Notes: a model not told the origin generated them from the sequence alone. A stretch of DNA of 64,000 bases from Lota lota (GCA_026745465.1 JACYXH010000310.1:4688501-4752500), one strand, 5' to 3'; counted from the stretch's first letter, positions 49,985 to 63,383 are shown. A program made the numbers and translations.

Positions 49985-50710
49985 ATAGGATAGGATAGGA
50001 CAGGATACTAATTATGATTATTGATTAGATGTATTGTCAAGTGGCCTGGTATACACAGTATACACAATACATCAAATTATGCATTGCAAGTGACGAAAAA
50101 CAAAATAAAAAGTAAAATGACTAGAAATGCAAGCAACAGAACACCAACTCCGCATTCCGATGGCCTGGGGCAGAAACAAGTTATTCAGTCTGCTGGCGCA
50201 GGTTCTGGGGTGAGATAGATCCTTGATGATGCTGAGGGACTTTTTTACAGACCGCTTCGTGTAGGTGAACTCAGTTGGTGGCAGTACAGAGCCTATGATG
50301 TACTGGGCTGACTTGACCACCCTCTAAAGACTTTAGACTCTATCTGCCCTCAACAGAACAGTTCCCATACCAGGGAACCTGATACATCAGGTCAAAAGGC
50401 TATCAATGGCTCACGTAAAACTTGTGGAGAACAGGTTGCACACATTGCATTTCCTCAGTCTCTTCTGGAAGAAAAAGGGTTGTGCTTTCTTCAGTATTGC
50501 AGTGGTGTTGGTCTACATGAGGCCAACACTGAGGTCAGGAGGACCCCCAGGATCTAGCTCCTGGCCATCTCCAAGGACGCTCCATTGATATGGATAGGGG
50601 TTAGCTACTCTTCCCCCCGAAATCAACAACCATCTCCTTCGTCTTCTCTGTGTTCTCTTTGCACCATGCGGCCCGTTGCTTTACCTCCTCCCTATAGGCT
50701 GTTGGTTCTG
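49985..50710 (-). mobile_element. LINE fragment with reverse-transcriptase end and 3' UTR
   Basis: Minus-strand reading starts inside the reverse transcriptase (TAYREEVKQRAAWCKENTEK followed by TKEMVVDF; compare the TAYREEV..W...N.LSLN..KTKEM.VDFR motif of fish LINEs) and continues through the typical downstream parts (cysteine/asparagine-rich C-terminus, PQCWPH, then the TGTACTGGGCTGACTTGACC block) to a 3' region near 49985. A deletion removes the usual NNLSLNVSK part, and several stops are present. 5'-truncated as usual for LINEs; CR1/L2/Rex1-like by general appearance. Confidence 0.7.
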
Positions 50711-50719
50711 AATTCAATA

Positions 50720-52270
50720 AGGAACATGTGTAACACATCCCATGTAAAACAGACAGAATCCAGGGTTTGGGGTAGGATCATCACTATCTATCTAGTCTCT
50801 ATCTAGCTGTACATTTTCATCCATGTATAAACCCTACCACCATCTTCACCACTGCCGGTAACCTAATCTACTTCTAATCACATAACCACAAAACAACAAG
50901 TTAAAACATGAAACACTTGCATAATACATTTGTTGTTTATTTGGCTTTTATGAATTGCCTTAATTAAAGTTAGTTATGGCACAAAATAGAACCTAATTAG
51001 GAATTGTTGATTAATAAGTAGGAGGCATTTGGTGAATGCTTGAGTGATCACCTAATTAATGGAAGAAAAGTTATATTAATTTCAAGTTGTCAACATTTCT
51101 TCCAAATAAACTTACCTGAGCAAGCAGCAATGCCCAGATCCATCCTCCATTAATGGGAACTAATGCAGAGTAACAAAAGCAAGTGTATAAAAATTTGATT
51201 TACTCATTGAAAATGTTGGATTTATAGATTTATAATATTAACTAATGAATATCAATAATTAAGATGTAACTTATCTTTGCATGATAACTTTGAAATAGCA
51301 GTTTTATTGGTTTGAATCTTTGAATGGTTTAGAGTTATGCTGGCTATAATTCTCTCTATTGCTTTTAGACTTTCCTAATACATTTCAAAATATAATTAAC
51401 AACAATGTAACAACCTATCAGTTATTGGTTGAGCTTCAATTATGCAAATCCTAAGTGAAATATCGTTGCAAATTGCATTCTTAAATTAGTATTGATTTGT
51501 ATTATGCTTACATTGGGATTGTGATGTTCACTGTTTGGTATGTGGCCTACATTTAAGTGTAGGCTGTATTTCCATTATGCCATTGTTTTTCATTATTGCT
51601 TATTTTGAATGTACACTTCTTTTGTACTAACAACTAATAATTGTTTAAAAAAAGATACATATCAGTGAAAATGTTAGCTGTCAGATTTAACATAGGAACC
51701 ACAAACGTTTTAGTTAACTTTCAGTATGGATTTAAATGTATTGTTGACCTTCACTGGCTTTGTGACCAAAGGTAATTCCTGTATAAATACATACAGGAAT
51801 GTAGACGCTATTCCATTATTTTATAGGAGCATGTGGCTCCTAAAATGTGACTGGAAATAGATTAATATAAGATGGCTATTCACCAACAAGATGAATATCA
51901 AGCTGGTGCGCCATGTTTTTCTTTTTGTGGTTAGAATACAATAGATACAAATGATTAATTAAAAATGTATATATTATTATATGTGTTATTAAAAAACCAC
52001 AGAAGGCACTTGGATAAAAGTATCTCTGACGAACTCTGAATCTTTAATGCATTCATCCGTTTTTCCCCCCCAGTTGCCTCTTAATTAAGTATTTGACCTC
52101 ATTAATAACCGATCCTTTAAACCCCCCGTCTCCTGCCCATGTCCTTGAATTTCAGATCTCCTTTAAATTTATGTTCAGCCTTCATTCTTTTTATTTTTTG
52201 TAATGGCATTGTTGTACATGTTTATGTAATGTCACTAATATGCCATGTTATGGTATGTTCGCTTATTTAT
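50720..52270. other. Intergenic, AT-rich, many TAATTA motifs
   Basis: No exons. Homeodomain core sites are frequent (for example TTAATTAA near 50961, CTAATTAGG near 50993, CTAATTAATGG near 51052). This could be enhancer sequence or simply AT richness. Confidence 0.4.
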
Positions 52271-52272
52271 TA

Positions 52273-52486
52273 GTACACCAAAGAAACTAATTACTGATAG
52301 GTACAAAATAATGTGTAAAATCAATCATTCAATCAATTGAACTTTAGTGTATATATATTAACTAATTCACTTTAGTTTATATTATGTATATATATGTATA
52401 AAGTAACTAAAGTTAAATTAATTGAATGATTGATTTGACACATTATTTTGCATTGTACCTATCTGTAATTGGTTTCTTTGGTGTAC
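52273..52486. mobile_element. Foldback MITE with ~80-bp inverted repeats, TA-flanked
   Basis: Left arm starts GTACACCAAAGAAACTAATT and runs to ACTTTAGT (~52350); the right arm from ACTAAAGTTAAATT (~52407) ends AATTGGTTTCTTTGGTGTAC. The arms pair over about 80 bases with a few mismatches and a 4-base gap. The element is flanked by TA on both sides, the target duplication of the Tc1/mariner superfamily. The short centre is AT-rich; no transposase. Confidence 0.75.
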
Positions 52487-52870
52487 TAATTGCTTAACTT
52501 GGAGCAGATGATCCCGGTCCAGAGATGAACTGTTCCTTGGCATTAAAAAGGCATGTATTGATCTATTCTGTGCTTTTATCTCCCCACAACTTCCATAGAG
52601 ACAAGCTATCCAACAGACAAATCTGGAGCCACCAGCCATCACAGAATATGCCCAAAAAATAAAACTGATCGTGTTCCAATGTTCAGCACTCATCTCACAC
52701 CTCAGTTGCTGGGGTCCCTTGTAATTGGATCAAAGATCCCATGAACGTGCTGAAAGGAGCCGTAGAAAACCCTGCGCTCTATGATCACTTCAATTCTGTC
52801 CATACATGCACTGTCGTCTCCCTTTTTTGTGGAGTGGTAATCTTTTTTATTTAGTTGTCTTTTTCTTCAC

Positions 52871-52907
52871 TGCTGCTGCTGCTGCTGCTGCTGCTGCAGG
52901 TACCAGT
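52871..52907. repeat. (CTG)12 trinucleotide repeat
   Basis: Twelve CTG units ending CTGCAGG. The pyrimidine-rich approach and terminal GCAG make it also resemble a splice acceptor, but the following open frame is short. Confidence 0.95.
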
Positions 52908-53877
52908 GGCCCCTGTAGATTACCATTAACTCATTACCTCATTAACCTTTTTTTAAATGGATTTTGTTTATCTGTTTGCGTGTTTGATTTCACGGCTTCT
53001 TTGATCAGATTGGGGGCCCAACGGAAAGTTAAGCCGTCCCATTAGCCCTGTCGGTGAGGCATCAACAGGTCTTTGGTCTTTGTTGAGACATCATTTGGAT
53101 TGTGCCGTTTCGTGCCCTTCGCCGGCTGCATTCTAATTCTGACCCAGTGTTCTACCATCGCAAGATCAACTTAATGTCTGTCTTTTCTTTCTTTAATGCT
53201 TTAATTTTTTCGGTACTTCTCAATGCCAAATACAGCAGACAGTAAGCCTAACCGTTTCCTACCATGGAGAATCAGACGATACCGAGCGAGGAGAGCTCCA
53301 GAATTATGATGTTCTCAGTTTCTTCTGGAATGAAACGTTTTCACGGGAAGCTGATCAGCTGAAGTGCTGCAGTTTTCAAATTAAAATCAGTAGTTCATTC
53401 ATTCTCATGTCTATAATTGAATAACATTGATTTTTGTTTACAACCTTTCTGAGCCAAGGGAAATGACTGAAGGCCAGATTTGTTTGAGGGCGTGTCACCA
53501 TCACGCTAGAGAAATACCATATAACTGCCATTACTGTACTATCAAAGACCTGCAAAGACCACTTTACCCACAAAAACAACCCTCACCCGCGCAAGCAGAA
53601 AATCTCAATCAAAACACACGCAAATACACAAGTAAAGATAGCTGGAACACACGTGGCGCTGAGGAGAGCAGCAGGGTGTGTCCGGATAATTACAAAGTGG
53701 TATAATAACCCCATACATTTTATTGAAAAAATAATTAAAATCCATATTCATTAGAAAGAGCTGAACGGCATGTTTATTTTTTTCTTCTTTGTCTTTCAGC
53801 ATTTGTAACATCAAACAGAAACCGGCATTATTAACTGCATGGGTATCTCCTTTTAAACGATAGCCTATTTTTTTGGT

Positions 53878-53909
53878 GGGGGGTGGGGGGGGGGGGGGGG
53901 GGGGGGGTG
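53878..53909. repeat. G-rich homopolymer tract
   Basis: TGGGGGGTGG followed by about 23 G and GTGG. Confidence 0.93.
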
Positions 53910-54409
53910 GTTCAATCACTTTATGGGTGGGTCAATCACTTTGTTGTAATGTGGATTCTGCTTGTAAAATAATTACAGAAAAGGCCCTAAATGAAGAAAT
54001 CATAAAGAGACAAGCAGCTTGTTAGCTCTGCAACAATATAAATGTATTATATACATTGGTTTTCATGGCAACTAATATTTATTAGGTTTGTCAGAACTAC
54101 CTGTAAGCCTATTGGCCTGCACATAGATACATACTACTTAATTCTGTAGTTTGATTACTGCAGCCCATGCCTAAATTTCTGATGGTATTTTATGATCCTG
54201 TACATTAATATTTATCAAATGACGGATTAGTTTTATAATACCTTGTCATTATGGTTTTTACCTGGAGGGTGGTGAATGCACTATTTCTATCCTCCACGAG
54301 AAAATGTTCTGCTCATTTTAGAGATCTTGGGAACCTGGTTAATTCAAATCTGTCTATTCCAAGCATGCAAGGGCTGCTAAAATGCAGTCAGGTGATTGCG
54401 ACGATAACG

Positions 54410-54749
54410 AGGACATTCTTCCACAGACTTTTTCTGAAACTGTTTGGAAAGTATTTTTCATTTTTTCACTATGAAGCATGGCCTTTCAAAAATTGGACAT
54501 TGTCATTGTTCAAGTGCAGGGAGTGTGCATCGCACGTCACCTGATTGTGTGATCCTGTAGGATGTACAATCCAGTAGGCTGCTTTTCAGACCAATGCTAG
54601 TGCTTCTGCTGCACACACACACTGCACACACATTCACATATACACACACAAATCACACACACGCACACACACACACATCGCACCACACACACACACACAC
54701 ACACAGACACCCACACACATTCATACATACACACACACACCCACACACT

Positions 54750-54838
<89 letters not shown>
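54410..54838. repeat. Duplicated segment X, copy 1, ending in a CA tract
   Basis: TTTTTCTGAAACTGTTTGGA, GAAGCATGGCC, GTTCAAGTGCAGGGAGTGTG, CCTGTAGGATGTACAATCCA and GTAGGCTGC occur in the same order at 56727-56930. Both copies end with CCAATGCTAGTGCT, CTGCTG and a CA repeat (here 54613-54838, impure left, pure right). Confidence 0.85.
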
Positions 54839-54840
<2 letters not shown>

Positions 54841-55353
54841 AGGTTGCGAGACTGAAGCAGTCTCATGTCGGATCTTAGAGTAGTTTCTTTTTATTATGAT
54901 TATTACTGTGTTTTATTGTTATAGTCCATATTTGACTCTATTTGCTGTCTCATCCTGCTCACGTCCTGCCCCTGTGTAACCTGAGCTTCCTTTTTTATTA
55001 TCTCCCACCTCTGCCTATTCCATTCCTTGTTTTTAACGTGCGCGCTGGGAGAGGGATGGCCGACCATTCAGTGACATTTGCAATATAGATTTAATTTTCC
55101 CTGCTGCCAATTGCGACAAATCATTGTGGTGGGACCAGAACAAAGTCCCTTTCAGTGATGTCGTTAAGTGTAGTAAGGAGGAGTCGATGGCTCCAGGCCG
55201 TACACGTCGTCTGGAGATACAGAATATCTCTGCCATTGGTTTTCACTGGTAACACTGCAGATCCACCTCACGGACAGAGCTGGTTGCTAACGTACTTGTA
55301 GATTTAACTTGTAGTTAATTTGCACATCCATAGACGGACAGACAAGATGATTA

Positions 55354-55440
55354 GACGGACGGACGGACGGACGGACGGACGGACGGACGGACGGACGGAC
55401 GGACGGACGGACAGACAGACAGACAGACAGACGGGTGGGC
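55354..55440. repeat. (GGAC)14 (AGAC)5 compound tetranucleotide repeat
   Basis: GGAC units 55357-55412 switch to AGAC units 55413-55432; degenerate GACA/GACAGACA sequence surrounds it from 55330 to 55580. Confidence 0.96.
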
Positions 55441-56351
55441 AGACAAACAGACTGACAATCGACAGGCATGTATATAGACGGGCATACAGACAGACAGACA
55501 GATAGACAGACAGAGAGATTGAAAGTCCTGCTACAGACTGACAGACTAATAAATGAATAGCCAAACAGACAGACATATATGGGCACTTTTCAGTGCCAGA
55601 GGCATCTATAACCCTTACTTAGTCTACTTAGAGCTGGGGCAATTCCTTAATCCATTTACACTCTGCTGAGGGCTCACTTTAATGTGCAGCTGCTGGAAAC
55701 TTTTATTCCTCATTGACTACTCACTTTCACACTGAAGCGTCTAAACAATATGGATGTTTTTTGGTGCAAGGGGATAATTAGCAAGTACCCGTTCGCCAGG
55801 TGATGCAAAATGCATGTTCATTAAATCTTCATAAATGTTCATTTACTCAGACAGCTGATTCTCAGGATGTAAAACGTAGAGAGATTAATCACCCGGGCCC
55901 CTGATTTATGTCATTTGTCCGGGCGATCACAAATAATAAGTTAAAGGGCAAACGCGCATGTCTAGAAGACGAAAGCAGACGGAACAGAACAGAAAATATC
56001 ATTACGGAGCAGTTCATGGTTTACCACAGGGAATGTTGTTCAATTATAAATGCCAACAGCCATAAAGACCTTTAGTTTAATTTCACATCTCGCTCAAGAA
56101 GTACACTTTGAAACAGAGTTATTGTAGCTTATCTCACAACTCCTTATAACGGTGCATAACAAAGAGGGCTCGGAAAGCCTTTGCTTTAATAACATCCAAA
56201 CTTTGCAATCAAACAAATGTTCCCACAGTATCCATGCACAAAAGTCATAGTGTTGTAATTATTACAAATTAACAAGGCTTATGGCTGCGATATGAACATG
56301 AATGTCTTTGCAGGGAACCTTTTCATTTATAGTGTTGTTGAATACGGGTAA

Positions 56352-56535
56352 GGATAGCGGCTAGGGGGTTCCACGCCCATCCGGAAGCTACTGAGATCGA
56401 TGCCTAATATCCACAGCTTACATGTAAGCATCATAGTGCAAGACGCCTAGCCCTCCTCACTGCCCCTTAATGGTGTGTATCTGAATTCACTCCAAGTCTG
56501 CTGGAATGAAAGTGTCTGCTAAATAGCAGTAGTAG
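56352..56535 (+). mobile_element. tRNA-derived SINE, diverged
   Basis: Head GGATAGCGGCTAGGGGGTTC, degraded B-box region GAGATCGATGCC, body with GCAAGACGCC and CACTGCCCCTTAATG, tail GAATGAAAGTGTCTGCTAAA. The tail matches the SINE at 13548-13712 on the other strand (CGTCTGCTAAATG), so both are one family. Diverged, therefore old. Confidence 0.65.
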
Positions 56536-56604
56536 AACACTCTACACAAGTGTGTGGATACTGAATGTGATTATGTGATCTCCCTGCCTACATTATGCAC
56601 TATG

Positions 56605-56725
56605 TATGGCCTTTTGTGTTTGAAGGGTGCTGTATAAGAAGACTCTCCATAACTTGCCTGAATATGACTCAATCCGAGCTAAGGATTTGAATTCAGTATG
56701 TTGCACCTTAGAAACAGCGGCAGTC
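56605..56725. repeat. Duplicated segment Y, copy 1
   Basis: GGCCTTTTGTGTTTGAAGG, GTATAA, AGGATTTGAATTCAG and CTTAGAAACAGCGGC recur in order at 57065-57178. Together with segment X the local order is Y1-X2-Y2. Confidence 0.85.
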
Positions 56726-56726
56726 T

Positions 56727-57059
<333 letters not shown>

Positions 57060-57180
57060 GCAAGGCCTTTTGTGTTTTAAAGGTGTTGTATAAACAGATT
57101 CTCCTTGCCTTGCCCGAAGATGACTAAATACTATTCAAGGATTTGAATTCAGCGTGACACACCCTAGAAACAGCGGCGAG
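57060..57180. repeat. Duplicated segment Y, copy 2
   Basis: Direct repeat of 56605-56725, ending AGAAACAGCGGCGAG. Confidence 0.85.
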
Positions 57181-59640
57181 TACAGTGTGCATTCTAATTA
57201 GCCAATCAAATAAATCTGAAATCTTGCCATGAGTGCCCTCACGTCATATTGAGAGGGAGGGAGGATGATGTTTGTTGCGATGCAGTCATTCTGATTATCA
57301 ACGGGGGCAATTACCATATTTATTAAGCACAATTATTATTAGAATTTCCATTGTCGTTTTTTGTAGTTGCATAAACAGAGTACTTTAATTGAAGCAACCA
57401 CCTACACGGTCAACCAAAGCATACAGGATATTAAACAACATAAGTGGAGGTTTACTTTGATATAGAAGTAAATATCCCTCTGACCAAGAAAAGAATTAGC
57501 AGGTTGAAAGGTGAATGAATACATTATTGCTGGGGGTGGGCTCATAGCAGTGAGATTGTGTTCAGAGTGACAGCCCGTAGATCATGTGTATTATATATCG
57601 TATAGATCGTACATAGATTTAAAAAAATGCCGTTAATCATAAGTTCCATTTAAAAAACAAAACAAAACAAATACATGGTTCTCTACCCAAAATCCTCTGT
57701 CACTGATGATTGCAATGACAATGTCAAAGTCAACATTTCTGACAAAGCACAGGGATCACCAGCCTTTACACCACGCCTCTCTGCCTCCTCTGCCCCCTCT
57801 GCCCCCTACCCCTTCTCCTTCCATCCACCCCCACCCCTCTTTCCCCCAAAGCCCATCCGCCCCTTAGTTTGGGTTAAAGTTGTGAGCGTGTCCTTATTAC
57901 GTCGCTCTCAATTAGCAAAACACCCCGGCACAAAAATAAGTACTGTTGATGGGAGGTCTTTAAGTGTTGGAGACCACATATAGTTTTTGACAGTGATGCA
58001 AAGTGCTTCTCTCTGTTCCCATGTTGACGTTAGAATTGTGGTCAGGGATGAGCACAGAAGATTTGAGGGTTTGATATTAACTCTATAGGAATCTGTGATG
58101 TTTACACTGCATTTATATGTCAGTGGTGGGTGACATATACCAATTTTTTTATTTTCTAGAATAATGTGTATCAGCACAGTGATTGTATACTTAATGGGAA
58201 AGTGATGAGCCAATGATAATGAGCATTGCATTGTAATAACAACTTTTATTGATATCCACATGCTTTAATTAGATTAGCAGTGGGTTAGCGCTATAGAATC
58301 CCGCACACATTGCAATTGTAAAGATCTATCTACAGTGCTATTGTATTGAGTAATGAGCCTGGAAATAAATGACAATAACAATGAGATAACTTATTTCCTA
58401 TAATTAAATGTTTGCATTATTTGGTGGGGGGTGTAATTCCGGATGAGAGACAAAACCCAGACAGACAGAAAATGATTTCCTCAAGAGAGAAGGGAACGTG
58501 CTTCCGAGTAGGCTTACTAAACTCACGTGAATTCAGAAATGTACACGTTTTTCGGAGGTGCTCCACGTAGCGTGAATCATTCATGAACATCAAAACTGAG
58601 ATATACAGTCTATTGCAGGAGTGGGTGAGACCAGAACAAATTTCAATATATATAGACTGGAGCGACAGGGGGAAAAATGCTGCAAGTACAAACTCAAAAT
58701 CAAATCAGGAAATGAGTCTCCGTTCTCGGTCCAGTAACGAACAACGGTAGGGATCCACGGCGTGACGCCTGCCTCTCACTCCTCTCTCTCTTAGTGTTTT
58801 TATTTCCTTTAGACCCACAAGATGGTATTCATGAATTCTTAACTAAGTCCCCCTCAAAACTCAACTGACTTCAAGAAAATAAAATGCAACTTCTCTGTGA
58901 AAGGGAAATACACAAAATATCACACATACAAACATACCAGGGTAGATTCCAAGTGTTTTCAGTCGTGTTATTTTCCCTGAATATCCCTGTAGCAACGACC
59001 ATGCTACACGCCACCTAGGTGGCTTTTCCCACTCCACCTAGGTGACTTTCCTCGGGCTCCTCTTAACGAATGGACACAGGGTGGTGATGTTCAAACCGGT
59101 TTATTGCCAAGGTTAAGTAAAATGATACATGCAGCTGGCACTCCATGCTGCCATGTAGGAGAACTCTCCCTGAGTGTGTGCGCTGATGGCTGCTTTAACC
59201 TGTGCACACTGATTGCTCAATGTGCAACAGGTGTGCAGCCTCACCCAGCTCCAGACTCCAATCAGTCTGACTCGGGCCAGGTGAGGCTGCTTAAACCAGC
59301 CATCATCCACACACACTCCCACAATCACATACTCGAAAATATAAATATATAAATACAAACATTAAATACAGCATTAAGACCGCTTATGTAAAGCACTCAG
59401 TTGGCCCATGCAGGTTTTGACATCCATTTCTGTTGTTTCATGTTGTGCTTTTTTTCTTATTCTGTGGAGGATGATTTAATACTTAAATCCATTACATCCT
59501 TCACACACTGTGGGGCAGGTAAAGTGACAACGTGTACGAGAAGATGAATGGAGGCTCCATGGAAAGTACATTGAACTTTGATGATCAAGTCAATCAGACC
59601 AACAGATGGTTGACAGATACATAAACAATAGTTTGAACTT
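57181..59640. other. Intergenic, no gene recognised
   Basis: Unique AT-rich sequence with a CCCCTCTGCCCCC-type pyrimidine stretch at 57780-57850 and a CCACCTAGGTGG palindrome at 59013-59024 repeated imperfectly at 59034. No exons recognised. Confidence 0.45.
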
Positions 59641-59690
59641 ACACACACACGCACACGCACACACACCACACTCATATGGAAGGACACACC

Positions 59691-59702
59691 CCCCCCCCCC
59701 CT
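59691..59702. repeat. C12 run between CA tracts
   Basis: CA-rich 59641-59665, a C run, then CA 59702-59713. Confidence 0.9.
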
Positions 59703-59799
59703 CACACACACACATAGTTGTCTGTATTTCATGTATTGTCTCTTGAAGAGCGTTCAGTTTCATTGACAAGGCTAAAACCAGTGTTTGTTCTTCACACAT

Positions 59800-59871
<72 letters not shown>
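59800..59871. repeat. (CA)36 microsatellite
   Basis: Pure CA tract. Confidence 0.97.
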
Positions 59872-59872
<1 letters not shown>

Positions 59873-60415
59873 GATAGAAGCTTCAAGTCATGGTGAGCTG
59901 TCTCTTTGAGGTGTGACGTCACACGGTCTGCCAGACAGACGTGTCACAGTACGAGGACAGTGGTCTTGAATGGAGCTGTCAATCTCAGACATGGTCAACT
60001 CATCTTCCCTTCACCCCCCCCCCCCCCTTCACCCCCTTCCCCCCTGTTTCTCTCTCTAACACCGTGTGATTTCAGTGAGCGAAATAATACCAATACAAAA
60101 ATGACTTGATATCTTGTCACGCGGCCTCTCGTCTCGTTACTCCGATTTTCCCTTTTATTTTGTTTCCCAACGATCCCAGGTACTAAAGCCCCCGCAGAGA
60201 TAGACATGCTTGAATTTCCGCTGCTGTACAATTTCTTTAATATCTTTGGGAGACAAACAATCCCTCTGTTCAACAACTCCTACAGCCTGCTCTTCACATG
60301 CCGCTAACACACCTTGTGTTGGGCTTTCGTTTAGCCTTTATTTTAAATATATGTGAGGATGGAGTGCCTGGAAATCAAAGACAGCGACACACCGTTAAAC
60401 AGCCCCGTTCAACCC

Positions 60416-60445
60416 ACCCCCCCCCCCCCCCCACACACACACACA
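60416..60445. repeat. C16(AC)7 compound repeat
   Basis: C homopolymer running into an AC repeat, the mirror of the TG-G compounds at 45.3 and 47.8 kb. Confidence 0.93.
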
Positions 60446-60597
60446 TTTCTAGTGACTCATTATGTGAGATTTATCCGCTTCTCCGCTACATATCTTCTTG
60501 AACGCAGCGTGATGAAATATTTATCCTAGCGTTAGGAATGTGGTCATCATGCATGATTGTCAGCCCATTCATTCATATACATCATACAGGATTGGCC

Positions 60598-60925
60598 TTG
60601 TGTGTGTGCTTTGGGTGTGTGTGTTGGTGTGTGTGTGTGCTTGAGCGAGTGTGTTTGTGTGTGCTTGTGAGTGTGTGGTTGTGTGTGTTCGAGTGTGTTT
60701 GTGTGCGTTTCTGAGTGAGTGGTTGTGTGTGTGTGTGTATGAGTGCGTTTGTGTGCACTTGTGAGTGAGTAGTTGTGTGTGTGTGTGTGTTTGTGTGGAC
60801 GAGTGCGTTTGTGTGCGCTTGTGAGTGTGGTTGTGTGTGTGAACGAGTGTAAGTGTGTGTGCGTGTGAGTGAGCGCCGTGTGTGCATATATTTGTCTGTG
60901 TGTGTGGGTGCGTGTGTGTGTGAGA
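60598..60925. repeat. TG-rich minisatellite, ~45-60 bp higher-order unit
   Basis: A block with GAGTG(C/T)GTTTGTGTGCG, CTTGTGAGTGAG and GGTTGTGTGTGTG recurs about four times (near 60640, 60690, 60740 and 60800), so the degenerate TG tract has secondary tandem structure. Confidence 0.8.
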
Positions 60926-60929
60926 GGAA

Positions 60930-62748
60930 GACAGAGGGGGGAAGAGGGAGAGGTTTAGAGAGAGTTAGGGGAAATACAGTTGACTGTATTGTGATTATTA
61001 TTGAGATAATTATGCATGACCCAAATTAGGTCAAGTCCCAGGAAGAGGCATAGATACAATATGTATTGCCGTTTCAATCAGCTTTCACTAATAACTTAAT
61101 CATCACAGCCAGCGTTGCAACTGAACTGGTAAGTAACTGATTTAAAACACATCTCCATAGACAACAAAACGTTATGAACATATTAAGATTTAAAAAAGTC
61201 ATTTTTGTTAAGATAATTTGTCTTTTGCAACCAAGCTGCAATCATGGCCATCTGTCCATGAGACTAATTTTGTTCCTGTAACGGCCTTTAGGTGGTTTGA
61301 GGTAGTTGGCTGTAGGATAGTCTGACCCAATACGTTGCTTTTACAGTATTAGCTCCCTCACATCCACATTCGGATTCCTGGTTGCAGCCAGCCACTGGTC
61401 CATCGACCTGCAGGTTATGCCCTTCGACTTGTGTCAAGATCGATCTGTCCAATCACAGCTCAAGTGCAGCCCGATTAGCCTGCCCAAATTGTGACAGTAT
61501 TCCTCCCTCTTGTACAAAGAAAGTGTCACACAAGAGACTGGCTAATTGCAGAATGACAAGCCACCAGTCTATGGCAACTTTAAGAAATCTGATTTCAATC
61601 CCATAATAGAAAGCCAATCATTTATTTCGTTATTCGGTCCTGGTTGGCTAATATTGAATTAAAAAGTTGTTCAGGATGGAATATTGATGAGTTTCAGACT
61701 AGTGTGAGATGTAATTCATTTCCCACCATCAATGTGCCAAATATGGATAGTTTCCGATGCTGGTTGCAGAAATCTCAGACAATGGCAACGCTCCCTAGAA
61801 GGCAAATCTACACCCTCAAACCGTCCGTGTGCAACCAAATGGGTGACATCACACATCTTTTTTTTTTACAGTCTATGGTTGCAACTGATGCTACAAATCA
61901 CTTTCTCAAATATCTATAGGAAGGACTTATTGGAAGGACTATGTTACCTAAACGCACACTTATTTAGTTTCACCCTTGTCTGGTTTCACCGTCTTTCACA
62001 GAAAAAAGAAGCATGTATCAGCCATTTTAAATATGTTCATGATGAGCTATACAATGGATCTCCCATCACTCATCTGACATTTCTGCTTGAACTAGTTGCA
62101 GATGGGTATTGTGCTTAAAGGGCAAAGTCTTAGTAGCTATTTACAAAAGTGACATATTCGATTAAAATGGCTTTGATGCATTCACCCTATGATAGACTCA
62201 ATGAAGCCCTCTAAAGAATATTTATATCCATAATGTATCATTTTAAACTGGGTTGATGTGTTTTCTAAACCGGTTCTAAATAGGTTGTGATGTGCCTATC
62301 TGAATTTATAACGCAAAGAAAAATCAAATACAGTAATTCCAGCTCCTTTCTTTTTGCTAGCATGGCCCGGGCTGCGGGTTATGCTAAGCTAGTCACAGAA
62401 TAATCAATAACCGCTAAGAATATAATGTACTGTGTACATAGCACTAGCTGCCGCGAAAGCGACACGCTAATGACCTCTTGGATTTCATCAACGCTGCTTC
62501 TTAGGGGGCTTCGAGTCAATGACTGATTGAGGCTCCCCTTACACTGCGGGCTCATTCATTATTCAAATGAAAATGTTAAACTTAATCCTGCTTGAGGAGT
62601 ATCTGATACATTGGACATGCAGAACACCTCCACCGTACATTTGTTGTTCATGCTGCCAGTGCAGAAGAGATGTCCAGACAACGTAATATCCAATGCAACA
62701 CACGGATTGTTTGTGCTTCTTCTCTTGTGTGTGCGTACATGTCGTGGT

Positions 62749-62750
<2 letters not shown>
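60930..62750. other. Intergenic, no gene recognised
   Basis: Unique sequence; an A/T run TTTTTTTTTTTACAGTCTATGG near 61857 resembles dispersed fish repeats. 62340-62570 is more GC-balanced and non-repetitive. No exons found. Confidence 0.45.
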
Positions 62751-62751
<1 letters not shown>

Positions 62752-62794
<43 letters not shown>

Positions 62795-62914
62795 GCAGGC
62801 ACATACATGCATGTGCACTCACAAACATTCACACACATACACACACACATGTACACACATGCACACACGCACACACTCACAACAGATACACACACACATA
62901 CGGACACACACATT

Positions 62915-62945
<31 letters not shown>

Positions 62946-62975
62946 TCTCATACACACACACACACACAAAACCAC
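62752..62975. repeat. CA-rich tract, pure then degenerate
   Basis: Pure CA 62752-62792, then CACACATACACACACATGTA-type degenerate sequence to 62975. Confidence 0.95.
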
Positions 62976-63287
62976 AAGGAAAGAAATCTAATCTGAGGAG
63001 ATTGCATTGTTTTGGTGGGTGAGCCGGCGACTGGCAGGTCATAGATAAGGTGAGAAATGTATGCAGGAATACGATTAGAAACTCTGAACCCCAATGGCTG
63101 GTGCTCTCAGCATGAACAGAGATGATAGTGTAGCGGCAGAGCTGGCTAGTGCCACTGGAGAATTAGAAGAAATAAAAGGAAAATGAATACATTTTGAAGT
63201 GTAGACGGAGCAGTAGAGTATGGGGCGAAATGTGATTTATTGCACATTCTGATCCATCTCTATATCTAGGGCTATATTTACTATTAG

Positions 63288-63354
<67 letters not shown>

Positions 63355-63383
63355 GTCTATCTGTCTATCTGTCTGTCTGTCTA

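Larger units (their letters stand above)
52490..54405. other. Intergenic, no gene recognised
   Basis: Contains (CTG)12 at 52871-52907 and a G-rich run at 53878-53909. The rest is unique. No exon recognised. Confidence 0.5.

Noticed and set aside
52806-53045. Poly-alanine protein at the (CTG)12 repeat
   Set aside because: The frame depends on the triplet repeat; flanking residues show no family and no partner exons.
58985-59300. Block with a CCACCTAGGTGG palindrome and TTTATTGCC, possibly an old repeat end
   Set aside because: Neither clear ends nor target duplication could be found, so no element is called.
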